From Evansella cellulosilytica DSM 2522 (GTDB lineage Bacteria; Bacillota; Bacilli; Bacillales; Salisediminibacteriaceae), in the NCBI RefSeq assembly GCF_000177235.2, contig NC_014829.1:1984001-2048000 (forward strand): DNA of 64,000 nucleotides. The letters are read 5' to 3'. The notes beneath the pieces were generated by a model, which saw only the letters and a list, made by a program, of their open reading frames with translations, had not been told where the DNA came from and searched no databases. This document shows, in pieces, positions 24,877 through 33,778 of this stretch. The position numbers and the translations under genes are program-made. How positions within the stretch are numbered: position 1 is the stretch's first letter; each line of letters starts with the position of its first letter.

Positions 24877-26053
24877 ATGGAGCAGTAACTTTTTGTACAT
24901 TTCATTTTTTATGTTCTTAGCTTCAACAATCTTTTATTCCGTGTCGGTAACAGGCAGGAAGTTTAAAGATCGTGAAGGGAATGAGAAAAACCGATCTAGT
25001 TTTTTTGGGTATATTTTTGCAGTATTAGGAACACTTGCGGCGGTTGTATATTTTATACTTCGTTGGATAGCTATCGAGCATGCTCCAGTTAGTAATATGT
25101 TTGAATACACAACCTTCTTAGGTATTTCGATGGCCTTAGCTTTTATTGTCATATACCCAATGTATAAAATGAAATACTTAGGTGTTATCTCAATGCCAAT
25201 TGTCATGTTAATTATCGCATATGCATCGATGTTTCCAAGTGATGTACAGCCACTTATACCTGCTTTACAATCACACTGGCTAACTATTCACGTTATTACT
25301 GTTTCACTTGGACAAGGGATTCTTGCGATTGGCTTTGCAGGAGGTCTGTTATATTTATTACGTGTTGTAGATTTTAAAGTGAAATCTAAAAAGGTAAAAG
25401 GCGTAGAGTTTATATTATTTACTTTGCTATGTACAGTTGCATACATCAGCCTAGGAATGGGTTTTGGTGCAGCTGGATATGAAGCGCAATTTAATTACAT
25501 CGACGAACGTGGCAATGAAAATGTAATGGTCTACAATAAACCAGCATTAGTTGGTCCTAATAAAGCTGAATTAGTAACAGAGGATCGCATGAGCCCACTT
25601 CTAAATACTCCAGCCATCATAAGAAGTGATGACTTAAATACTGTATTATGGTCAATTATCGGTGGATTATTTTTATATATCGTTTTGAGGTTAATATTGA
25701 GAAAGCCGATAGGTGGTGCTATTCAGCCGCTATTAAAACAAGTGAATCCACAAACAGTTGATGAGCTGAGTTATCGGGCAATAGCTATTGGGTTTCCAGT
25801 ATTCACACTAGGTGGGTTAATCTTTGCTATGATATGGGCACAAATTGCATGGACTAGGTTTTGGGGATGGGACCCTAAGGAAGTATGGGCTTTAATAACA
25901 TTTTTGTTTTACGCAGCATACTTACACTTACGTTTATCAAAAGGCTGGCATGGTGAGAAAAGTGCATGGCTTTGTGTTATAGGCTTTGCTATTATTATGT
26001 TTAATCTCATCTTTGTGAACTTAGTTATTGCTGGGTTACATTCTTATGCTTAA
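24869..26053 (+). CDS. resC: Cytochrome c biogenesis protein ResC (CcsA-type)
   Basis: Haem-handling partner of ResB. The 394-residue product has about eight membrane helices and the haem-binding tryptophan-rich (WWD) segment WTRFWGWDPKEVWALITF near residue 330, flanked by histidines typical of CcsA/CcsB proteins (a histidine in SHWLTIHVI and one in LVIAGLHS). ATG 24869 overlaps the end of resB. About 125 bases of AT-rich DNA separate it from resD, which may have its own promoter. Confidence 0.94.
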   Translation: MIEWSSNFLYISFFMFLASTIFYSVSVTGRKFKDREGNEKNRSSFFGYIFAVLGTLAAVVYFILRWIAIEHAPVSNMFEYTTFLGISMALAFIVIYPMYKMKYLGVISMPIVMLIIAYASMFPSDVQPLIPALQSHWLTIHVITVSLGQGILAIGFAGGLLYLLRVVDFKVKSKKVKGVEFILFTLLCTVAYISLGMGFGAAGYEAQFNYIDERGNENVMVYNKPALVGPNKAELVTEDRMSPLLNTPAIIRSDDLNTVLWSIIGGLFLYIVLRLILRKPIGGAIQPLLKQVNPQTVDELSYRAIAIGFPVFTLGGLIFAMIWAQIAWTRFWGWDPKEVWALITFLFYAAYLHLRLSKGWHGEKSAWLCVIGFAIIMFNLIFVNLVIAGLHSYA

Positions 26054-26179
26054 CGAATGATTCGGTGTTTTAATTATACCTATAATACTACACCTTACAA
26101 TTCTTTATTTTATCATGTAAAATAGGTTTAAATATTATTAACGTATTTATGTTACGAAGGCATATGAGGGGGTTAAAAG

Positions 26180-26896
26180 ATGTCACAAGATGCTAAAATT
26201 CTTGTAGTTGATGATGAAGAAAGAATTCGCCGACTTCTCAAAATGTATTTAGAAAGAGAAGATTATGATGTAGATGATGCTGAAAACGGTGAAAAAGCTT
26301 TGAAAATGGCACTAGAAAATGAGTATGACTTAATTGTATTAGACTTAATGATGCCTGGTATAGATGGAATTGAAGTTTGTGAAGAGATTAGAAAGCATAA
26401 GGCTACACCAATCATTATGTTAACTGCTAAAGGGGAGGAAGCCAATCGTGTACAAGGCTTTGAAGCAGGTACAGATGATTATATTGTAAAACCATTTAGT
26501 CCAAGAGAAGTAGTTTTACGAGTGAAAGCATTATTACGACGGTCCTCTTCAACTAAGTTTTTACAGACTGAAACAACGACTAAAGATGTGCTAGTGTTTC
26601 CACATTTAACGATCGACAATGATGCACATAGAATTACGGCGGATGGCAAGCATATTAATTTAACGCCAAAAGAGTATGAATTGCTACATTACTTAGCACA
26701 ATCTCCTGATAAAGTTTTTGCGAGGGAGCAGCTATTAAAAGATGTTTGGAACTATGAATTTTTTGGAGATTTACGTACTGTCGATACGCATATAAAAAGA
26801 CTAAGAGAAAAACTTAACAAAGTTTCACCAGAAGCAGCAAATATGATTTCAACCGTATGGGGAGTCGGTTATAAATTTGAGGCTGTGAAAGAGTAA
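26180..26896 (+). CDS. resD: Response regulator ResD
   Basis: OmpR/PhoB-type regulator of respiration and anaerobic genes. The 238-residue product has a receiver domain with phosphate-accepting D55 (LIVLDLMMPG), the DDEE acid patch near residues 11-14, and the lysine in YIVKPFSPRE. A winged-helix DNA-binding domain follows (LTPKEYELLHYLAQSP; TVDTHIKRLREKL). GAGGGGG precedes ATG 26180. Its stop overlaps the resE start (TAATG). Confidence 0.95.
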   Translation: MSQDAKILVVDDEERIRRLLKMYLEREDYDVDDAENGEKALKMALENEYDLIVLDLMMPGIDGIEVCEEIRKHKATPIIMLTAKGEEANRVQGFEAGTDDYIVKPFSPREVVLRVKALLRRSSSTKFLQTETTTKDVLVFPHLTIDNDAHRITADGKHINLTPKEYELLHYLAQSPDKVFAREQLLKDVWNYEFFGDLRTVDTHIKRLREKLNKVSPEAANMISTVWGVGYKFEAVKE

Positions 26897-28689
26897 TGTG
26901 GCTTTGGCGAAGTGTTGTAGGAAAGCTTTGGTTAACTATTTTGCTTTTAGTATCTGTTGTATTAACGATCTTAACGATCATGCTTTTAAGGTATTTTGAA
27001 ATATTCCATACGGAACAAGCTGAAAATCAGTTAATGAATCATGCTACGTTAATGGCAACGTTAATAGAAGATGAGGAAACTGATGAAGCGCGTATTTCTG
27101 TAGTCATGAATATTTCGGATTCTTATTCAGCAAAAGCCGTTCTTATAGCTAATGAGGACGAATATTGGTTATCATCAGATGCGGTTGATCATAGCTTTCC
27201 ACTCTCGGTCTTTTACGAAGATCGGGAGCTTTCACGCGTCATTAATGAAAGAATTCCGATTACAACACAAGGAATTTACTCATTACCAATTCAAATAGAC
27301 GATGATACAGAAGAAGTAATGATAGTTGGAATCCCCGTACATTTATCAACAGGCGAATCAGCTTCTCTTTATTTGTATCAATCGCTTGAAATTGTTGAAA
27401 GAGCAACGAGTCAAACGAAAAACATTATATTTTTATCTGCAGGACTAGCGATTATCCTTACAACGATTTTTGCTTTCTTTTTAACATCGCGAATAACATC
27501 GCCGTTAAGAAAGATGCGAAAGGCTTCATTGGAAGTAGCAAAGGGTAATTTTGAAACAAAGATTCCAATTTTAACGAATGATGAAATTGGATTACTCGCA
27601 ACTGCATTCAATAAAATGGCTAGGGCTCTGAATACTAATTTAAATGCACTAAACCAAGAAAAGGAACAGCTTTCTCGTATATTAAGTTCGATGGCTGATG
27701 GTGTCATTACATTGGACCGTGAAGGAGCTGTCATGGTTACAAATCCACCAGCAAATGAGTTTATCGGTGCTTGGTTGTATGAACAAGAATATGAAGTCGA
27801 GGAATCGGGTGAGCTACCGAGGGAGCTGCAGCATTTATTTGATTTAGTCGTACAAGAAGAAAAAGAGCAGATGGGGGAAGTCGATGTCCAAGGACGTAGT
27901 TGGGCAATATTAATGACTCCTTTATACGACCAGCAGCATGTTCGTGGTGCAGTTGCTGTATTAAGGGATATGACTGAGGAACGTCTCCATGATAAGTTAC
28001 GAAAAGATTTTATTGCAAATGTTTCTCATGAGCTTAGAACACCTATATCAATGCTTCAGGGATATAGTGAAGCAATTATTGATGGTATTGCTAGTTCAGA
28101 AGAAGAAAAAACAGAGTTAGCTCAGATTATATACGATGAATCATTACGTATGGGACGTCTCGTCAATGAGTTGCTTGATTTAGCAAGAATGGAAGCGGGA
28201 CACATTCAGTTAAATGTCGAAACTATATCTTTTACAGACTTTACGAAGCGTGTATTAAGAAAGTTCCAAGGAATAGCTAAAGAACATGGTATTAAACTAT
28301 CTGGTGACATTGAAGAAAATATTCAATATGTATACGCTGATGAGGATCGGATAGAGCAAGTTTTAACCAATCTCATTGATAATGCTATAAGACATACACC
28401 TGAGGGTGGAGAAGTTACATTACAAATGGAAGTGTTAGATCAAGGAGTAAAGGTGAATATTCAAGATACGGGGATAGGCATATCTGAAGAGGATTTACCA
28501 TTTGTTTTTGAAAGGTTTTATAAAGCTGATAAAGCTAGAACTAGAGGTAGGGCAGGAACAGGTTTAGGACTTGCTATCGTGAAAAATATTGTAGAAGCAC
28601 ATCATGGAAAAGTGTCGGTTCATAGCAAATTGAACGAAGGAACGACATTTTCTTTCTTTTTACCGTACGGTGTTGAAAAATCTGACTAA
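26896..28689 (+). CDS. resE: Sensor histidine kinase ResE
   Basis: Membrane kinase for ResD that senses the redox or respiratory state. The 597-residue product has membrane helices near residues 9-30 and 175-197 around an outer sensor loop, a HAMP segment (SRITSPLRKMRKAS), a PAS domain (around residues 255-365) and a kinase core: H378 in NVSHELRTPISM, then NLIDNAIRHTPEGG, DTGIGI and GTGLGLAIVKNIVEAH of the ATP lid. It is translationally coupled to resD. Confidence 0.95.
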   Translation: MWLWRSVVGKLWLTILLLVSVVLTILTIMLLRYFEIFHTEQAENQLMNHATLMATLIEDEETDEARISVVMNISDSYSAKAVLIANEDEYWLSSDAVDHSFPLSVFYEDRELSRVINERIPITTQGIYSLPIQIDDDTEEVMIVGIPVHLSTGESASLYLYQSLEIVERATSQTKNIIFLSAGLAIILTTIFAFFLTSRITSPLRKMRKASLEVAKGNFETKIPILTNDEIGLLATAFNKMARALNTNLNALNQEKEQLSRILSSMADGVITLDREGAVMVTNPPANEFIGAWLYEQEYEVEESGELPRELQHLFDLVVQEEKEQMGEVDVQGRSWAILMTPLYDQQHVRGAVAVLRDMTEERLHDKLRKDFIANVSHELRTPISMLQGYSEAIIDGIASSEEEKTELAQIIYDESLRMGRLVNELLDLARMEAGHIQLNVETISFTDFTKRVLRKFQGIAKEHGIKLSGDIEENIQYVYADEDRIEQVLTNLIDNAIRHTPEGGEVTLQMEVLDQGVKVNIQDTGIGISEEDLPFVFERFYKADKARTRGRAGTGLGLAIVKNIVEAHHGKVSVHSKLNEGTTFSFFLPYGVEKSD

Positions 28690-28724
28690 ATCGATAGAAA
28701 GATCTTGTTCCACAAGAAACAAGG

Positions 28725-28769
28725 GAGGGCAAGAGAAGGTAAACTGAGCCTTTTCTATGTCCTCTTTTC
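28725..28769 (+). terminator. Probable terminator of the res operon
   Basis: GAGGGCAAGAGAAGG pairs imperfectly with CCTTTTCTATGTCCTC, followed by TTTTC. A small TTGTT/AACAA hairpin lies just upstream at 28706. Confidence 0.6.
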
Positions 28770-28916
28770 ATGTTTAAAATATTGGATGTTAAAGAATATG
28801 ATGACAACTTTTGTTGTGTCAATACTATTAGTATAATAAGTTATATTACATCTTATGCTTGGCTTTAAGAGCGTGAATACTAGAATTTAAAAATGATATT
28901 AATGGGAGGGAATTGC

Positions 28917-29474
28917 GTGAAAATTTATACCCGTAAAGGAGACCAAGGCGAGACACAATTAATAGGTAAAAGAGTAAAAAAAACAAATGACCGTGTCGAA
29001 GCATATGGTACGATTGACGAATTGAATTGTTTTGTCGGTGTTGGTATATCTATTTTAGACGGTACTAAGCATACTGATTTACTTGCAGATTTAACAAAAA
29101 TACAACATGAACTTTTTGATATAGGTGGGGATTTAGCAAACGTAAAGGAAAATAAAGATATTGTTACTGACGAAGAAATTGTACCTTATTTGGAGAATAG
29201 AATCGATGCGTACTGGGATGAAGCACCACCGTTAAAAACGTTTATTTTGCCCGGTGGTAACGCATTGTCAGCAAACTTACATGTTTGTAGAGCAATTACG
29301 AGAAGGGCAGAAAGGAATGTTTTAATCATTAATGATGATATACCAATCCCTCAGGTTATCATAAAATACTTAAATCGCCTTTCCGATTTTTTCTTTGCAG
29401 CAGCTAGAGCGGTTAATGCAAGAGAGAACATAAAGGATATTCCTTATGAGAGAGGGCGAGATGTCTTTAAATAA
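28917..29474 (+). CDS. Cob(I)alamin adenosyltransferase, PduO type
   Basis: Transfers the adenosyl group of ATP to cobalamin, making coenzyme B12. The 185-residue product starts VKIYTRKGDQGETQLIGK (the ATP-binding region), continues with RVEAYGTIDELNCFVG and ends with CRAITRRAERNVL...YLNRLSDFFFAAAR, all classic PduO motifs. GTG 28917 follows GGGAGGG; the ATG at 28893 is too early. It stands alone behind the res operon. Its product could supply adenosylcobalamin to the CarH-like regulator at 38213; that link is inference. Confidence 0.93.
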   Translation: MKIYTRKGDQGETQLIGKRVKKTNDRVEAYGTIDELNCFVGVGISILDGTKHTDLLADLTKIQHELFDIGGDLANVKENKDIVTDEEIVPYLENRIDAYWDEAPPLKTFILPGGNALSANLHVCRAITRRAERNVLIINDDIPIPQVIIKYLNRLSDFFFAAARAVNARENIKDIPYERGRDVFK

Positions 29475-29499
29475 ATATAAACACTTAACTATGCGTTAG

Positions 29500-29548
29500 A
29501 AGAGGTTGACTCAAATGGTAAATCTTCGACATTTTGAGTCAACCTCTC
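29500..29548. terminator. GACTCAAA-family bidirectional terminator
   Basis: AGAGGTTGACTCAAATGGT pairs with ACATTTTGAGTCAACCTCT. It lies between two convergent genes and can serve both. Confidence 0.85.
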
Positions 29549-29562
29549 ATTGTTTTGTTCTA

Positions 29563-30102
29563 TTACTCCTTTATAAGTGTGTTAATGTCTGCATCACTTT
29601 TTAAAGTGTTTATTAACTCTTCTCTGTTATTGCTATATTCAAGTAAAAGGCGTTCGATCATGAGTTGCTCTTTTATTTCAGCTAATAGAGCATCTTCTGT
29701 ATAGTTTTGGAGAATCAAGCTTTCTTCTAGTGTTAAATCACTTGGGAGCACTTCTTTTATTAGCTGCAGTTGTATTGCAACCTCTTCATCACTAACTTCT
29801 ATATTTAGTCTCTGGGCTTCTTGAATGAGTAAACGGTGAATAATTCTTTGTTCTATGGCAGCTTCTGTTAATTTATCTTCATTGTTGTTGGTTAGATCAT
29901 TGTATTTTTTAAGTCGCATACTATTTTTTACTTTTATAACATCTTTATAGATGATATTTTCACCGTTAACAGTTGCTACAACTGCGTCTATTTCCACCTG
30001 CTCCTCCATTTTACCTTTATTGAATGGTGCGAGAATTAAAATCAAAAGAACCGCAATTGATATGATAAAAATAGAGTTATTGAACTTGAAATACTTAAAC
30101 AA
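29563..30102 (-). CDS. SurA N-terminal domain-like membrane-anchored protein
   Basis: The 179-residue product has a hydrophobic N-terminal anchor (NSIFIISIAVLLILILAPF) and then a SurA/PrsA-type chaperone helix bundle (VVATVNGENIIYKDVIKVKN; EAAIEQRIIHRLLIQEAQRLNIEVSDEEV). No rotamase domain follows, so it resembles the chaperone half of PrsA alone. A role in folding secreted proteins is inference. GAGGTGGCG precedes ATG 30102. It is divergent from the M14 peptidase gene. Confidence 0.75.
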   Translation of the reverse strand: MFKYFKFNNSIFIISIAVLLILILAPFNKGKMEEQVEIDAVVATVNGENIIYKDVIKVKNSMRLKKYNDLTNNNEDKLTEAAIEQRIIHRLLIQEAQRLNIEVSDEEVAIQLQLIKEVLPSDLTLEESLILQNYTEDALLAEIKEQLMIERLLLEYSNNREELINTLKSDADINTLIKE

Positions 30103-30278
30103 TAAACGCCACCTCTAGACATAATAAACTTATATTAAGATTGCAAACCATTTTAATGTACCATATATAATAATCCTCTGTCTAAATTAAAAAATCAGAA
30201 TAATCACTTCATTTCATTTGACTCATGTTCATAAGACATCGTTCATATATTGAGTAAGAACATGATAAAGGATGTGAA

Positions 30279-31355
30279 GTGGACATGAAGAGGTATATTG
30301 TTAAAGAAGAAGATACCTTGCACAAAGTCGCTTGGGAGAATAATATTTTTGTAAAGGACATTTTAGATTGTAACCCCCATTTGTTAAATAGTCAGTCTTA
30401 TATTTATCCAGGAGATGAAATATATTTACCATTAATTTATGTGGGAGAAAACCGCGTTGAGCGTTTTGGTGAATGCTTAAAAGAGTTTTCTCATTTAGAC
30501 ATAGAACATTATGTATACAAGTGGAATATGAGTCGAAATGTGATTCCACTTGAAACTAAATCAATTGGTTTAAGCATACTTAATAAACCTATTCGCCTTA
30601 TTAAAGTAGGAGATGGAAAGAAAAAAGTCTTTTATTCAGGTAGTTGGCATGGTAATGAATGGATGACAAGTAAATTATTAACAGAATGGTTAGATCATAT
30701 CATTACTTCTGCAAATAATAACCAAGATTATTTTGGCACGGACTTAAGACAATTATTTAAAGAAGTGACTCTTTATGTTGTTCCAATGGTTAACCCGGAT
30801 GGTGTAGCACTGGTGCAACAAGGTAATTATCCAGAACATCCTTATTACGATTTTATAAATAAAACGAACAAGTACACACATACATTTGACCATTGGTCTG
30901 CAAACATTAGAGGGGTAGACTTAAATCACCAATGGCCTGCTGGGTGGCAGAAAGAAGCTGACGAAAGTCCTAGTGAACCTTGGCCTCGGCATTATAGTGG
31001 TAAAGCCCCTTTAACAGAGCCTGAATCCATTTGTATATATGATTTGACAGTTAAGGAAGATTTTGACTATGTTTTAGCATTTCATTCTCAAGGTCAAGAG
31101 ATATTTTGGGGTTATCGTGGGTTGGAGCCACAAGAAAGTGAAAAAATGGTGGAAAGATTATCATTAAAAAGTTCGTATGTTCCGAAAAGAACGGCAGATA
31201 GTGATGGAGGCTATAAAGATTGGTTTATACAGGAAACAAGAAGACCTGGTTTTACGATTGAAGTTGGGGTAGGTATAAATCCACTTCCATTTAGGGCATA
31301 TGGTGAGATATGGTCAAACAACGTTTTGTTAGCCTTAGAAGGTCTAAAATTGTAA
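30279..31355 (+). CDS. LysM-M14 peptidase, gamma-D-glutamyl-diaminopimelate endopeptidase-like
   Basis: Probable zinc peptidase that cuts peptidoglycan stem peptides. The 358-residue product has an N-terminal LysM domain (residues 5-51; EEDTLHKVAWENNIFVKDIL) and an M14 carboxypeptidase domain with the zinc ligands H124 and E127 (GSWHGNEW), H269 (LAFHSQGQ) and the catalytic E328 (TIEVGVG). No signal peptide is seen, as in endopeptidase I of Lysinibacillus sphaericus sporangia. GTG 30279 lies 7 bases after AAAGG. It may recycle or remodel wall inside the mother cell; this is inference. Confidence 0.85.
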   Translation: MDMKRYIVKEEDTLHKVAWENNIFVKDILDCNPHLLNSQSYIYPGDEIYLPLIYVGENRVERFGECLKEFSHLDIEHYVYKWNMSRNVIPLETKSIGLSILNKPIRLIKVGDGKKKVFYSGSWHGNEWMTSKLLTEWLDHIITSANNNQDYFGTDLRQLFKEVTLYVVPMVNPDGVALVQQGNYPEHPYYDFINKTNKYTHTFDHWSANIRGVDLNHQWPAGWQKEADESPSEPWPRHYSGKAPLTEPESICIYDLTVKEDFDYVLAFHSQGQEIFWGYRGLEPQESEKMVERLSLKSSYVPKRTADSDGGYKDWFIQETRRPGFTIEVGVGINPLPFRAYGEIWSNNVLLALEGLKL

Positions 31356-31365
31356 AGTGAGAAAA

Positions 31366-31416
31366 TTAGCGCCGCACTTCCCTTCTAATTCCTTGAATTA
31401 GTGGGGGGCGGCGCTA
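31366..31416. other. GC-rich hairpin between the M14 peptidase and the Crp/Fnr gene
   Basis: TTAGCGCCGC and GCGGCGCTAA form a strong stem around an inner CTAATTC/GAATTAG hairpin. The 3' side is AAAAATTT and not a T-run on this strand, so it is an atypical terminator for the peptidase gene. In this AT-rich DNA it is conspicuous. Confidence 0.6.
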
Positions 31417-31508
31417 AAAATTTACTATCCATGTTTTTAATGTTGTTTCTTATGTGATTTATTGACTATAATGAGAGTAATAAAGATGTTATTTTTGGAG
31501 GCGTTTTT

Positions 31509-32162
31509 TTGAAAAAGTGGTTAAAGCATTTAAAGCAATTACCTTTATTTGAAGGTTTAGATGAAAAAGCGCTGTCTTCTTTACTTAAAATGAGTCGCGA
31601 GAAACAATTAAAAGATAAGGATATCTTGTTTCTAGAAGGGGAACAGAAATCGTATATATATGTTTTAGGTGAAGGGACAATTTTAATTAGTAAATTAACA
31701 GAGGATGGCGAAGAAAGTTTAATTAATGTATTAAGTGAAGGAGAGGTTTTTCCTCATACAGGTTTTTTTGACCACTCTCCTTACCCAGGATCAGCTAAAG
31801 CGAAAAAAGATGTAATAGTACTAGCAATTCCTATTAATGGCTTTGAAAAACTCATTAGAACGTATCCGGAGTTATCCTTTAGAGTGATACAAGTGATGAA
31901 TAAAAAGATTATATATTTACAAAAAAAATTAAATGAATTACTATCCCTTAATGTTGAGGCAAGACTTATAGGGGCAATTGCTCACTTGCAGGAAACACAA
32001 GGGGATACAATAAGGCTTACACATCAAGAAATGGGAAATATTATTGGCTCTACACGTGAAACAGTTAGTAGGCAATTAAAAAAGTGGGAAAAAGAGCAAT
32101 ACGTGGATATAAAAAAAGACCGTATTGTGTTAAAAAAAGATTTTAATGAATTAACTACATAA
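31509..32162 (+). CDS. Crp/Fnr-family transcription regulator
   Basis: Cyclic-nucleotide-binding-fold regulator. The 217-residue product has an N-terminal beta-barrel (LFEGLDEKALSSLLKM; YIYVLGEGTILISKL), a dimerization helix and a C-terminal winged helix (LTHQEMGNIIGSTRETVSRQLKKWEKE). It has no cysteine, so it cannot carry an FNR-type iron-sulfur cluster. The start is TTG 31509 after GGAGGC. Target genes are unknown; it converges on the ferredoxin gene. Confidence 0.85.
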   Translation: MKKWLKHLKQLPLFEGLDEKALSSLLKMSREKQLKDKDILFLEGEQKSYIYVLGEGTILISKLTEDGEESLINVLSEGEVFPHTGFFDHSPYPGSAKAKKDVIVLAIPINGFEKLIRTYPELSFRVIQVMNKKIIYLQKKLNELLSLNVEARLIGAIAHLQETQGDTIRLTHQEMGNIIGSTRETVSRQLKKWEKEQYVDIKKDRIVLKKDFNELTT

Positions 32163-32190
32163 GATTCGTCTTATCTTTGATTAAAAATGA

Positions 32191-32216
32191 AAACCACCGA
32201 AGGATTCGGTGGTTTA
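32191..32216. terminator. Terminator between convergent crp/fnr-like gene and fer
   Basis: AAACCACCGAA and TTCGGTGGTTT with a short loop. The - strand side continues into Ts, so it probably ends fer as well. Confidence 0.75.
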
Positions 32217-32224
32217 AGTATCAT

Positions 32225-32512
<288 letters not shown>

Positions 32513-32627
32513 TTATTACTCTCTATATATACGATAAAGGATGATTTGAAGGACTTCATATCATTTGAAATGTCCTTTCTTATTTTATTGTAAATGTTCT
32601 AACAATACATTTCAATAAAAAAGTGAT

Positions 32628-32642
32628 TGAGAATGCTTATCA
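32628..32642. promoter_or_regulatory. Possible Fur-family operator between fer and ypbB
   Basis: TGAGAATGCTTATCA matches the 7-1-7 Fur repeat TGATAATNATTATCA at 12 of 14 defined positions. It lies 80 bases before ypbB and 155 bases before fer. No other sign of iron control was seen. Confidence 0.35.
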
Positions 32643-32722
32643 TATAGGGGTTTGTTGTGGCTTGAAACAGCTAGCTCTATTATAATATATACATATAATG
32701 CATATATACCAAGGAGTTTACT

Positions 32723-33778
32723 ATGAATTATTTTAGTTGGCTACTATTGAAAATAATAAAAAAAATAGATGGGCAAAGATCGAGTAGTGGTATTTTTCAT
32801 TTGCTTACTGGAAAGCGCTCTGCACAAACGATACAAGATGCTTTCCTTTTTCAATGTACACAAATAGTTGGTAGTATGAAAGAAATGAGTAGACAAGCGT
32901 ATGAAGAAGCGATACGTAAACTAGTAATAAATGACCTTGTAATGTTGGAAAAACGTGCTGTAATACTTACTAAAAATGGAGAATTGAAGTTAAGAGCATT
33001 AGATGATATATTCCATCTGCCAAAAAGCTATAATGCCAGTAGATTTGAATGGAACGGTTTAACAAACTTTTTTTGGGAAAGGTTATCACTAACGATTCAA
33101 ACCCTTTCCTATGTAAATATAAAGCAATACACATTTATACCAGTAACGTATAAAATGAACACACAAAGATGGGTGAAAAGCTATTTGACTCATTCCAGTT
33201 CGACGTATCAAGAGATAAGTATAAACTTGCATAAAGAGATAAAACAATTTTTATTAAATCTATCCAATGAAGAAGCTGAACTGTTTGTCAGCAGATTAAC
33301 GAGCCCTTATAAAACAGGGAAAACATATTCTCAGCTAAGTCACTTATATCAAAATGATCCACTCTATACAAAGATATACTTCCATTCGATACTACATCGT
33401 CTCATACATGAAGTGAAAAGTAATAGTGACTACACTTTTCTAAAAAAATTCATACCAGTGTTGAATAATATACAACTGTTGACAGCGAGTGCAACTGAGT
33501 CAAAGAAGCTATTAGATATAGGGAAAACAATGAAAGAGGTAAGTGAGATTAGAAATTTAAAGGAAAGCACGATAGAAGATCATGTCATCGAGCTTGCCTT
33601 GTTTGACCCGTTATTTGACTACGAATCTTTTATTTCAGCTGAACAAATGGAAGAGATTATACTGATATCCAATAGGTTAGGAACAAAAAAGTTAAGAGCA
33701 ATTAAAGAAAAGCTTCCTTGTGAGATCAATTACTTTCAAATACGTTTAGCTTTAACAAAGATGGAGGAGAACAATTAA
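32723..33778 (+). CDS. ypbB: YpbB-like helix-turn-helix protein
   Basis: Conserved partner gene of the RecQ-type helicase in Bacillaceae; function unknown. The 351-residue product has an all-helical body and a C-terminal HTH_40-like region (TMKEVSEIRNLKESTIEDHVIELALFDP), a domain that elsewhere is found in RecQ helicases. AAGGAG precedes ATG 32723. The recQ gene begins right after its stop, so they are one unit. A role with the helicase is inferred from this linkage. Confidence 0.85.
   Translation: MNYFSWLLLKIIKKIDGQRSSSGIFHLLTGKRSAQTIQDAFLFQCTQIVGSMKEMSRQAYEEAIRKLVINDLVMLEKRAVILTKNGELKLRALDDIFHLPKSYNASRFEWNGLTNFFWERLSLTIQTLSYVNIKQYTFIPVTYKMNTQRWVKSYLTHSSSTYQEISINLHKEIKQFLLNLSNEEAELFVSRLTSPYKTGKTYSQLSHLYQNDPLYTKIYFHSILHRLIHEVKSNSDYTFLKKFIPVLNNIQLLTASATESKKLLDIGKTMKEVSEIRNLKESTIEDHVIELALFDPLFDYESFISAEQMEEIILISNRLGTKKLRAIKEKLPCEINYFQIRLALTKMEENN

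Noticed and set aside
28893-28916. ATG 28893 as start of the adenosyltransferase
   Set aside because: The GGGAGGG site lies behind it, and GTG 28917 gives the usual VKIYTRKGDQGE start.
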